DNA from: Bin18 sp965200355
Lineage (GTDB): Bacteria; Desulfobacterota; Binatia; Bin18
Reading direction: 5' to 3'
Assembly (NCBI GenBank): GCA_965200355.1
Contig: OZ241351.1
Coordinates: 1,054,001 to 1,118,000 of the forward strand
Length of the DNA: 64,000 nt
Both the position numbers and the translations under genes were made by a program. Shown here in pieces: positions 43,494 through 51,505 of this stretch (the first letter of the stretch is position 1; every line of letters starts with the position of its first letter). The notes beneath the pieces were generated by a model. It was not told where the DNA came from and did not search any database. It saw nothing but the letters and a program-made list of their open reading frames with translations.

Positions 43494-44474
43494 TTAGAAG
43501 TAGCCTTCCTTTTTCTTCTCTTCCATAGAGCCGGACTGGTCAAAATCAATGACGCGGCCCTGCCGTTCGGACTGCGTTGCCAGCAGCATTTCCTGGATAA
43601 TCAGCGGCAGGGTGTCGGCCTCGGATTCAATCGCGCCCGTCAGCGGATAGCAGCCCAGGGTGCGAAAGCGGACTTTTTTCCACTGGGGCTGTTCACCCGG
43701 ATGGAGCGGCAGGCGGTCATCGTCAACCATAATCAGCACCCCGTCGCGCTCGACCACCGGCCGGGGCTTGGCAAAGTAGAGCGGCACAATCGGGATGTTT
43801 TCGCGGTAGATATATTGCCAGACATCCAGCTCGGTCCAATTCGACAACGGAAAAACCCGGATGCTCTCGCCTGTATCGAGCGCGGAATTATACAGATTCC
43901 ACAGCTCGGGGCGCTGGTTCTTGGGGTCCCAACGATGGTTGCGGTCGCGGAAGGAATACACTCGTTCTTTGGCCCGTGATTTCTCTTCATCGCGCCGCGC
44001 GCCGCCAAAAGCCGCATCAAATCCGTACTGATCGAGCGCCTGTTTGAGTGCCTGGGTCTTCATCACATCGGTGTGTTTTTTGGACCCGTGCGTCATGGGG
44101 CTGATGCCGGCTTTAACGCCGGCCTGGTTGATATACACGAGCAGGTCAAAGCCGAGCTGCTGTCTGATATAGGTCTCCCGGAAGGTAATCATCTCCCGGA
44201 ATTTCCAGGTCGTATCAATGTGCATCAGGGGGAAGGGCAGCCTCCCCGGAGCAAAGGCTTTGCGGGCCAGATGCAGCATGACCGCCGAATCTTTCCCGAT
44301 GGAGTACAGCATGACCGGATGATCGAACTCAGCCGCCACCTCCCGAATGATATGAATACTCTCCGCCTCAAGAGACTTGAGGTGGGTGAGGGAGTAGGAA
44401 GGCTGGTCATTCGAGGACGACGGCTGATGAGGGGTCTTCACGCCTATTCCTTCTTCGGTCATGGGCTCAATCAT
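43494..44474 (-). CDS. cysD: Sulfate adenylyltransferase subunit 2
   Basis: A 326-residue ATP-pyrophosphatase. The PP-loop-like SIGKDSAVMLHLARKAF, HIDTTWKFREM and GGARRDEEKSRAKER match CysD, and RPELWNLYN and SNWTELDVWQYI follow. With CysN it makes APS from sulfate and ATP. Start candidates are ATG 44474 (overlapping the upstream stop by 8 bp) and ATG 44462; neither has a strong Shine-Dalgarno. Confidence 0.95.
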   Translation of the reverse strand: MIEPMTEEGIGVKTPHQPSSSNDQPSYSLTHLKSLEAESIHIIREVAAEFDHPVMLYSIGKDSAVMLHLARKAFAPGRLPFPLMHIDTTWKFREMITFRETYIRQQLGFDLLVYINQAGVKAGISPMTHGSKKHTDVMKTQALKQALDQYGFDAAFGGARRDEEKSRAKERVYSFRDRNHRWDPKNQRPELWNLYNSALDTGESIRVFPLSNWTELDVWQYIYRENIPIVPLYFAKPRPVVERDGVLIMVDDDRLPLHPGEQPQWKKVRFRTLGCYPLTGAIESEADTLPLIIQEMLLATQSERQGRVIDFDQSGSMEEKKKEGYF

Positions 44475-45168
44475 GGGCTCGGGGCGAACAGGCCGGGCAG
44501 TGCGGGTTCTTCTCAACCGTCTGCTCGGTACAGTGAAATGCCGGAAATTGATACTGTAGCAGTTTCGGTGGGCGGTCTGCCTCGATCTGAAGCAGAATTT
44601 TCAGGGCTTCGGTGACAAGTTGGGTGCCCAGAAAGAACGCATAATGCGGTTCCTCTGGGCTGCGGGCCGGAGAGTCAGGCGGGTTTTGTGAGAAGAGACA
44701 ACGCAGGCAGGGCCGGTCGGCCCGGTCCCCCCGACTCACGAAGACGCGGGCGTCTGCTCCGCTGGCCGCCCCCCACACAAAGGGTTTGTGCCGAGCGTAC
44801 CACGCATCGTGTAAGGCATCCGTTGTTGCCAGCATCAGATCATAGGGGCGCGGCGGTTGTGCGTCCTCATCCGCATGGGTCACAACGGTACACTCAGGAT
44901 TCAGACGCCTGAGGGTGTGGGTCACCGGCTGCTCAGCGGCTCCAAGGGGGTGCGCGGCAAGAACGGAAAAAAGCGGAGCGGCCGTGGCCCGCGCTACGCC
45001 AAGGGTCCCAACGCCGGCCGCGGCCAGATAGAACAGGGCAGCGGTGGCGAGCAGCCCGTCTCCGTCAACATACACCCGACTCTGAAGAATTTTTTCCTGC
45101 CCTCTGCCGCCGACCTGGGGCAGGATGATCTGTCGGCTATAGCGTTCGATCTGGGCGTCTGCGAGCAT
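44467..45168 (-). CDS. Degenerate ThiF/MoeB/HesA-like protein (pseudo-E1)
   Basis: A 233-residue protein. The N-terminal segment AQIERYSRQIILPQVGGRGQ keeps the E1 arginine motif (R9, R12, equivalent to E. coli MoeB R11/R14). The ATP loop, GAGGLGS in active E1s, is DGDGLLAT (35-42), and the D..SNLQRQ stretch and catalytic Cys region are gone. Zinc-knuckle-like CLRC and CPAC pairs remain. It is probably inactive in adenylation but could dimerise with the intact E1 encoded at 46741-47496. It lies between cysM and cysD. Confidence 0.75.
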   Translation of the reverse strand: MLADAQIERYSRQIILPQVGGRGQEKILQSRVYVDGDGLLATAALFYLAAAGVGTLGVARATAAPLFSVLAAHPLGAAEQPVTHTLRRLNPECTVVTHADEDAQPPRPYDLMLATTDALHDAWYARHKPFVWGAASGADARVFVSRGDRADRPCLRCLFSQNPPDSPARSPEEPHYAFFLGTQLVTEALKILLQIEADRPPKLLQYQFPAFHCTEQTVEKNPHCPACSPRAHD

Positions 45169-45267
45169 GGGCAGGTTCGCATCCTCTATACGTCGATGGC
45201 GTCTTGGGGGTCACGACCTTATCAACCCGCTGGACCCCCACTGTCTCCGTTCCGCTCCTCCCGGTGC

Positions 45268-46260
45268 TCAAGCGGTGGCGTGGCGCTGATTATACTCTTT
45301 CCAGCCGATCCACAGATTGGTGCTGAGATATTTGTCCCCAAAATCCGGGAAGAGCGTGACCACCGTGCCCTGCTCAAGCTCACCGGCTACCTGGAGGGCC
45401 GCCCACATCGCTGCGCCGGACGACTGGCCGACCAACACGCCTTCTGTTCTGCCAAGCTGGTACACCGTTTCATAGGCGTCTTCGGTGGAAACACTGATTT
45501 TTCGGTCCAACTGCTCTTCATGGTAGATGCCAGGCACGATGGAGCTGTCCATATGCTTCAGCCCCTCAAGGCCATGAAAGGCGTCGTCCGGTTCAACCCC
45601 GACAATCTGAACGTCCGGGTTCTGCTCTTTCAGATACCGCCCGGTGCCCATCAGGGTGCCACCGGTTCCCATGCCGGCCACAAAGTGGGTGATCTGCGCT
45701 TTGGTCTGCCACCACAGCTCCGGCCCGGTGGTCTGGTAATGGGCGAGGGCGTTGTGGGGGTTAAAGTATTGATCTGGCTTGAAATAGCGGTCGGGCTGCG
45801 CTTGCAGCCGTTCCCGACACATTTCCAGCGCACCGTCCGAGCCGTCCATCGGGCTGCTGAAAATCATTTTTGCGCCGTATGCGGAGATGATTTTTTTCCG
45901 CTCGATACTGACGTTGGCCGGAATGCACAGCTCGACCGGGTAGCCGAGCACAGCGCCGATCAGGGCCAGCGCGATGCCGGTATTCCCGGAGGTCGAATCG
46001 AGAATAATTTTATCCGGGGCCAGCGCGCCGCTCTCAATCCCTTTTTGGATCATGCACAGGGCGGGGCGGTCTTTGACCGAGCCGCCAGGATTAAACCCTT
46101 CAAGCTTGGCATAGACCCGGACCCCCGGAGGAAGGTCTGTCCGCAGCCGGGTAATTTCAAGCAGCGGCGTATTCCCAATCAGATGCAGCACGGACGGGAC
46201 ACGCAGGGGGCCTGCCGGTGGGGGTCCCTCGGTGGGAAAAAGCGCCAGCGTGCCCAGCAT
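45268..46260 (-). CDS. cysM: PLP-dependent cysteine synthase (CysM/CysK family)
   Basis: A 330-residue fold-type II PLP enzyme from the ATG at 46260 (GAGAAGAG upstream). PLP lysine in PGGSVKDRPA, the substrate loop STSGNTGIAL and the phosphate-binding GTGGTLMGTG are all present. It makes cysteine from an activated serine. The neighbouring sulfur carrier (70 bp upstream) and E1 genes suggest a CysM that takes sulfur from a thiocarboxylated protein, as in mycobacterial CysO-CysM; this is inferred from context. Confidence 0.9.
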   Translation of the reverse strand: MLGTLALFPTEGPPPAGPLRVPSVLHLIGNTPLLEITRLRTDLPPGVRVYAKLEGFNPGGSVKDRPALCMIQKGIESGALAPDKIILDSTSGNTGIALALIGAVLGYPVELCIPANVSIERKKIISAYGAKMIFSSPMDGSDGALEMCRERLQAQPDRYFKPDQYFNPHNALAHYQTTGPELWWQTKAQITHFVAGMGTGGTLMGTGRYLKEQNPDVQIVGVEPDDAFHGLEGLKHMDSSIVPGIYHEEQLDRKISVSTEDAYETVYQLGRTEGVLVGQSSGAAMWAALQVAGELEQGTVVTLFPDFGDKYLSTNLWIGWKEYNQRHATA

Positions 46261-46330
46261 CTCTTCTCTATCCCGCTCCCGGGAGGAGAGGGGCACTCTG
46301 TTCGGCCGGTGTGACACGCCATCTCCCCTT

Positions 46331-46642
46331 CTAAAAGGTTTCGGGCGCAGCCAGGCGGGGGGAAAAAGCGCCTCCGGCAATCGCCGGCACAATAGACACT
46401 TCGTCGCCCTCGCTGACCGGCGTATCCAGGTTATTGAGAAAACGAATATCCTCCCCATTCACAAAGATATTGACAAAGCGCCGGACTGCGCCCGCCTCAT
46501 CACACAACCGTTCTTTCATCCCAGGATGATGCCTCTCTATATGGTCGACCAACGCCCCAACCGTGGCTCCGTCGGCCGAGACTGCTTCTGCGCCGCCGGT
46601 CAAGCGGCGGAGCGGGGTTGGGATACGTACCTGCGCACTCAT
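46331..46642 (-). CDS. MoaD/ThiS-family sulfur carrier (CysO-like) with C-terminal extension
   Basis: A 103-residue ubiquitin-fold protein from the ATG at 46642 (GGAGGG, spacing 7). It has the ThiS/MoaD pattern VRIPTPLRRLTGG, RRFVNIFVNGEDI, VSEGDEVSIVPAIAGG. The diglycine that becomes the thiocarboxylate is at 90-91. It is not terminal: 12 more residues (AFSPRLAAPETF) follow, so a protease must expose it. No JAMM-type (Mec-like) protease is found in the window. Confidence 0.85.
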   Translation of the reverse strand: MSAQVRIPTPLRRLTGGAEAVSADGATVGALVDHIERHHPGMKERLCDEAGAVRRFVNIFVNGEDIRFLNNLDTPVSEGDEVSIVPAIAGGAFSPRLAAPETF

Positions 46643-46740
46643 ATTCACTCCCTCCTGATACGGAATCGCTCATCTGCCCTTTCAGGATTCTACTGTTACG
46701 TTTTTGCTCCGGTCTGACAATCACCCTGTCTTCTTGCGCT

Positions 46741-47496
46741 TCAGACAGCCGGGCAGAGCCTTTCCATCTTATAGGCTTCGGGGCGGATACTCGTAATCGT
46801 CCGCTGCGGGCTGCATAACGGACAACGCGGACTCGGGCGCACCCGAACCTCTCGCCAGCGGCAGGCGAGCGCGTCATAGGTCAGCAAGCGGTCGGTGAGC
46901 AGGGCTCCTGCTCCGCTCAGGTATTTCACCGCCTCGGCCGCCTGCACACTCCCCAGGCTGCCGGCCAGACTGCCAAGGATGCCGGCCTCTTGGCAGGTGG
47001 GGTTCTCATCAGGATGGGGCGGAACCGGGAACAGGCAGCGCAAGCACGTCGTCTGCCTCGGTAAGATCGTCAATGCCTGCCCATGAAACCGGGCAATGCC
47101 GGCATGAGAAAGCGGGGTGTCAAGCAGCACCGCCCCGTCATTGATCAAAAATTTTGTGGCCACGCCGTCCGTGCCGTCAATAATAAAATCGTAGGCGGCA
47201 AAGACCTCGGCCAGATTCCCGGCATGGAGCCGCTCCTGATAGGTCAGCACGGCTATTGAGGGGTTGATCTGCTGAATTTTTTCCTTGGCCGAATCGACCT
47301 TTGGCTTCCCGATATCCGGGGTAAAGTGCAAAATTTGCCGGTGCAGGTTTGACATCTCGACACGGTCCGCATCCACGAGGCCAATCGTTCCCACCCCGGC
47401 CAGGGCGAGCGCCAGTGCCGCCGGAGAGCCCAGGCCGCCGACGCCGACCACCAGGACTTTTCCTTCACACAGGCGCGCTCCACTTTTTCTTTTCAT
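46741..47496 (-). CDS. moeB: E1-like sulfur-carrier adenylyltransferase (MoeB/ThiF) lacking the N-terminal arginine segment
   Basis: A 251-residue protein. The ATP-binding VVGVGGLGSPAA (16-27), D-x-x-x-x-SNLHRQ, DGTDGVATKFLIND, the catalytic Cys region TCQEAGILGS, and zinc pairs CLRC and CPLC are present. It starts right at the first strand: the usual 25-30 residue leader with RYxRQI is missing, and an in-frame TGA lies three codons upstream. In MoeB that arginine is supplied to the partner's ATP site. It overlaps the bamD-like stop (ATGA at 47493-47496). Confidence 0.88.
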   Translation of the reverse strand: MKRKSGARLCEGKVLVVGVGGLGSPAALALALAGVGTIGLVDADRVEMSNLHRQILHFTPDIGKPKVDSAKEKIQQINPSIAVLTYQERLHAGNLAEVFAAYDFIIDGTDGVATKFLINDGAVLLDTPLSHAGIARFHGQALTILPRQTTCLRCLFPVPPHPDENPTCQEAGILGSLAGSLGSVQAAEAVKYLSGAGALLTDRLLTYDALACRWREVRVRPSPRCPLCSPQRTITSIRPEAYKMERLCPAV

Positions 47497-49016
47497 TCGT
47501 CCTCAAATTCAAAATCTATTTCCTCAATATCGATACCGAGCACGGCCTCTCGTCCTGTGCCGAGTGCGACCTCTCCGTTCGTGAGGGCGTCGGCAGAGAC
47601 GGCTTCTTCGTCCAGTCTTGAGGCGCTCTGCTCAACCGGCTCAACTGCGGCCAGGGCTTCGGCGTCCTCAACCACCTCTGCCTCGCCTGCTGCCTCGCCC
47701 GCCCGGTCAGTGTCGAGCGTCGTGTCCTGGCCTGTCACAATCTCTTGCCGGTCGTCCTCGGCGGCTTCCGCGTCCAACACGCCGGCGGCTTCCAAGGCTT
47801 CTGCATCTTCCTCAAGCGCCAGCGCGTCGTTCTCGACGTCCAGGGTGAGGATGTCATCGTTGGAAAGGTCATCCTCGTCGGCGATATCCTGCTCGGTCAG
47901 TTCCAAAGTGCCGAGAGCGCCGGTCTCCTCGTCGAATTCCAGTTCCTCGATGTCGGGGGTCTCCAGGGCCGCTCGCTCGGCTTCCAACGCCTCCAGGTCT
48001 ACTTCCCGATAATCGTCGCCCACTTCGTAGGACCGGTCATCGTCAAAGGCGTCATCCAAGGCGCGCTCTTCCTGCTCGGCTTCTTTTTCCGCGGCCAGCC
48101 TGTCCGCATCCGCTTCCGTCCGGGCGAGGCGTTCGGCTTCTTCTCGTTTTTTTAATTCGGAAATGAGCAGCAACAACGGATCAACGCCGGCCACCAGCGG
48201 AAACGTGTCCAGCGTCTCAGGCTGAGTGGAGGACATATTGCCGCTTGCCAGCCCGTCCGAGCCCGTCGCCTCGTCCTCATCTGTCTCCTCTCCCAGGGGG
48301 GAGGCCGGGGTGGGGGCCTGTCTATTGTCTCTGCGTGCCGCCTGGGCCCGGGCCGCCAACTCGGCCAATTCGACATTGCCCTCTTCGTTCAATATCTGCT
48401 CAAGCCGCCCCAAGGCTTCCTCGGTCGCCTCGGTCTCAGAGTATTGCTCAATCAGACCGCGCAGGCGGGCTTTCGTGGCGGTCACATTCCCACGCCTCTC
48501 ATTGAAGTTCGCCACCATCAATTCATGGGCGGCCAAGATGTCACGCGCCGATTTGCTCTTTTCCTCGGCCTGGAGGACAAAGGCACTTTCTGGATACCGG
48601 TCTATGACTTCTTGAAAAAATCCGTCCGCCCGCCGCGTCACCGCTTGGTCGCGGTCCCTGGAACGGATCTGGCTGTAGTTCGTGATGCCGAGAAAATACT
48701 TGACAAACGGCATATGCTGGCTGGTCGGATAGGCCCGCTCAAAATCCTTAAAGGCGGCGATGGATTCGGCGTATTTTTCCTCCATAAACAGCCCATAGGC
48801 CGCTTTGATCTGCGCTTCCTCAGCATACGGATTGAGCGGATATTGATCGAGCAACTCCTGGTACTGATCGGACGCCCCCAGATAGTCCTCGTCGGTAAAA
48901 GACTCGTTTGCCTGCTGATAGTATTCTTGGGCTGAGGGGCGTCTCAGGGTTGCCGAGCATCCCCATACGCCCACCAGCACAAGGCTCAAGCACAGGACTC
49001 CTATTCGTTCCAACAT
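47493..49016 (-). CDS. bamD: BamD-like TPR lipoprotein with long acidic C-terminal tail
   Basis: A 507-residue protein. The lipoprotein signal ends in the lipobox LVGVWGC (Cys20). Residues about 30-230 are BamD-type TPR repeats (YYQQANESFTDEDYLGASDQ, QYPLNPYAEEAQIKAAYGLF, YPTSQHMPFVKYFLGITNY). BamD recruits outer-membrane protein precursors to the BAM complex. From about residue 235 to the end the chain is a Glu/Asp/Ala-rich low-complexity tail, more than doubling the normal 220-260 residue length. The frame is intact. Confidence 0.8.
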   Translation of the reverse strand: MLERIGVLCLSLVLVGVWGCSATLRRPSAQEYYQQANESFTDEDYLGASDQYQELLDQYPLNPYAEEAQIKAAYGLFMEEKYAESIAAFKDFERAYPTSQHMPFVKYFLGITNYSQIRSRDRDQAVTRRADGFFQEVIDRYPESAFVLQAEEKSKSARDILAAHELMVANFNERRGNVTATKARLRGLIEQYSETEATEEALGRLEQILNEEGNVELAELAARAQAARRDNRQAPTPASPLGEETDEDEATGSDGLASGNMSSTQPETLDTFPLVAGVDPLLLLISELKKREEAERLARTEADADRLAAEKEAEQEERALDDAFDDDRSYEVGDDYREVDLEALEAERAALETPDIEELEFDEETGALGTLELTEQDIADEDDLSNDDILTLDVENDALALEEDAEALEAAGVLDAEAAEDDRQEIVTGQDTTLDTDRAGEAAGEAEVVEDAEALAAVEPVEQSASRLDEEAVSADALTNGEVALGTGREAVLGIDIEEIDFEFEDE

Positions 49017-49117
49017 CGTTCTGCACGCTAGAGGATTTCCACCAGGGTTTCAATGTACCCGCCGCGTTCGGGCGAGAGGCAACGCCGCCAGCACGCTACT
49101 CAAGAACGCCCGGGGCG

Positions 49118-51230
49118 CTATCTTTCAAAAGGCTGGAGCCCGTCCAGGTCGGGCTCTTCCTCGACCGGCATCTGGGCGTCGGACTGGGCCTTGGTGAATT
49201 CGTACAGGCGCTGCTGAGACCGGACCGGGACGAGCGGGTCGGGCGCCACCCGCTGGGAGCGTCCGTCGGGCAAAATCGCGCGCGCCTTGACCGTATCGGC
49301 CAGCTGAATACTGAGTATCTCAAACAGCTGGTCCTGGATATGCGGATCGAGAATGGGAAAGGCGACTTCGACGCGACGGTCCAGATTGCGCGGCATCCAG
49401 TCGGCCGAGGCTAAGAAATACTCGGCCTTGCCAGCATTATGAAAATAAAAAATGCGGGCATGTTCGAGGTAGCGGTCGATAATCGAAATGACCCGAATCC
49501 GTTCAGATATCCCCGGCAGTCCGGGCCGCAGGCAGCAAATACCCCGCACAATGAGATCAATCTCCACTCCGGCCTGACTGGCGGTATACAGTTCCTCAAT
49601 CAGGGTGGCGTCAACCAAGCTGTTGATCTTGGCAATAATTCTGGCCGGCTTCCCCTCCAGGGCGTGTTCCGCCTCGCGCCGAATCCGCTCAATCATGCCC
49701 TCTCTCATGCTCGTGGGCGCGACCAGGAGATGATGAAACGTCTGCGGGCGGGTATAACCGGTGAGCAGGTTGAACAGGTCGGTCAGATCGTCGCCAAAGG
49801 ACTCGCGGCAAGTAAAAAGGCCGAAGTCGCCGTAGAGGCCACCCGTATTCACATTATAGTTTCCGGTGGCCAGATGGCAGTAGCGCCGGATGCCGTTGCT
49901 CTCGCGCCGGACCACCAGACACGCCTTGCAGTGGGTCTTATAGCCGACCAGCCCATACACCACATGGGCGCCGACTTCTTCGAGCGCCCGCGCCCAGGTA
50001 ATGTTGGCTTCTTCATCAAAACGGGCGCGGAGTTCGACGAGCACGGCCACTTCCTTGCCGGCTTCTGCGGCTCGCGTGAGCGCCTGGGCAATGGGCGAGG
50101 TCGGGCTGACTCGGTAGAGGGTCATTTTAATGGCCAGGACATTCGGGTCGGTCGCCGCCTCTTCCACAAAGCGCGTCACCACATCGAAAGACTGATAGGG
50201 ATGGTGGGCCAGGATGTCCCCCTCCCGAATCGCGCTCCACATATCCGGCTTTTGCTCACAGGCCGGGACCGAGAGGGGGGTCCAGGGCTGGTCTTTATGC
50301 TGCGGCAGGTCTACGGCCCCGTAGAGCTGAAACAGGTCAGTAAAAGCGGTGAACCCCTCACCGGCATACAGGTCTTCGGGGTGCAGGTCGAGCTCATCAA
50401 TAAACATATTGAGTACCCTGCGGCAGGTCGGAGTCGTATTGCAGCCGCACCGCGATCCCCATGCGCCGGTCGCGCACGCTTGCTTCAATACTCGTCAGCA
50501 AATCTTCGGTTCGACCCAGCGCCAGGGCCGAGTCCGCGTCCCGCGTCACCCGGACGGCGTGACACGACAGAATCTCATAGCCGTGATACGGGCGGGGCAG
50601 GTACAGCCGCACCACATCTTCGAGCAGAATAAAAATATGCTTGCCGGCTGGGGCCGGGAGGGCGATGAAGCGCTGAACGACTTGGCTGGGAATATGGACC
50701 ACGGCCAGTTTGGTCTGGGGCAGACGTGAGGTCCCGGCCGAGCGCAGGGCTGCGACCAGACACAGGGCACGATTGCCGAGGTGGGGAAAAGGATGGCCGG
50801 GATCAATCGCCAGCGGCATGACCACTGGCAGCAGGGTCCGCCGAAAGAAGTCTTCCAGGAAATGACTTTGCTCGGTATTCAACTCTTCTGGACGGGTAAT
50901 ATGAATGCCCTCAGCTTCCAGCTGCGGCTGAATGGTCTCCAGAAACCCCCGGTGTTGCTCCTCAGCCAGCTCGTGGACGCGCTTTGAGATTGCGGTCAGG
51001 GTTTGGGCCGGTGTCATGCCATCCGGCCCAGCCTCCAGGTCGCCCTGCGCAATACGCCGCTTGAGCCGCGCCACGCGGACCATAAAAAATTCGTCCATAT
51101 TGGCGCTGAAGATGGCCATGAACTTGACGCGCTCAAGCAGGGGGACGCTTTCGTCGAAGGCTTCTTCCAGGACGCGCCGGTTGAATTCGAGCCAGGACAA
51201 CTCACGGTTAATGAAAGGCTTGTCTTCCAT
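49118..51230 (-). pseudogene. ppk1: Polyphosphate kinase 1, frameshifted
   Basis: The N-terminal part (51230 to about 50420) starts MEDKPFINRELSWLEFNRRV with N and head domains (SANMDEFFMVRVARLKR). The C-terminal part (about 50420-49118) continues VLNMFIDELDLHPEDLYAG and has the catalytic regions YRVSPTSPIAQALTRAAE, GYKTHCKACLVVRR (catalytic His) and RNLDRRVEVAFPI. The frame is lost at DSDLP/QG near 50418-50426; a missing CG dinucleotide in CCGCAGG would restore SDLPRRVLN. PPK1 makes polyphosphate from ATP. The break could be real or a consensus error. Confidence 0.85.
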
Positions 51231-51505
51231 GTCGATCCCACCGTCAAGAGCCAAGGTGTTCAGACTCTCTCTCCTTGGAGAATAGGGCGCTGCTTTCTAT
51301 GAGATTCCGATCAGACATCTGGGGTGCTCTCCGAAGACGATAGATAGAAGCTCAGCGGGCTGCAACCCCGTGGCGCAACGCCCGCCTCGTATGACGAGCT
51401 TGTGACGCGGCGCGGTCGCACCGGCTCAGGCTGCTTTCTGTGGCGGCCAGGCCATTCACTTTTGTGATTCAGCCGCTACAGCTCAGGCCAGAAGCGAGAC
51501 GACGC

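Noticed and set aside
44857..46314. 485-codon plus-strand ORF opposite the cysM and pseudo-E1 genes
   Set aside because: Spans two genuine genes and their intergenic gap on the other strand; no family resemblance.
47493..48240. Acidic repeats of the BamD-like tail considered as DNA repeat or CRISPR-like array
   Set aside because: No regular period at the DNA level; composition bias comes from Glu/Asp/Ala codons in an open frame.
49439..50632. 397-codon plus-strand ORF opposite ppk1
   Set aside because: Antisense to conserved PPK1 catalytic motifs and crosses the frameshift site.
51231..51505. M-box or other Mg2+ riboswitch before mgtE
   Set aside because: Only short unrelated hairpins (e.g. 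CTCGT/ACGAG at 51386-51398) are visible; no recognisable M-box core.
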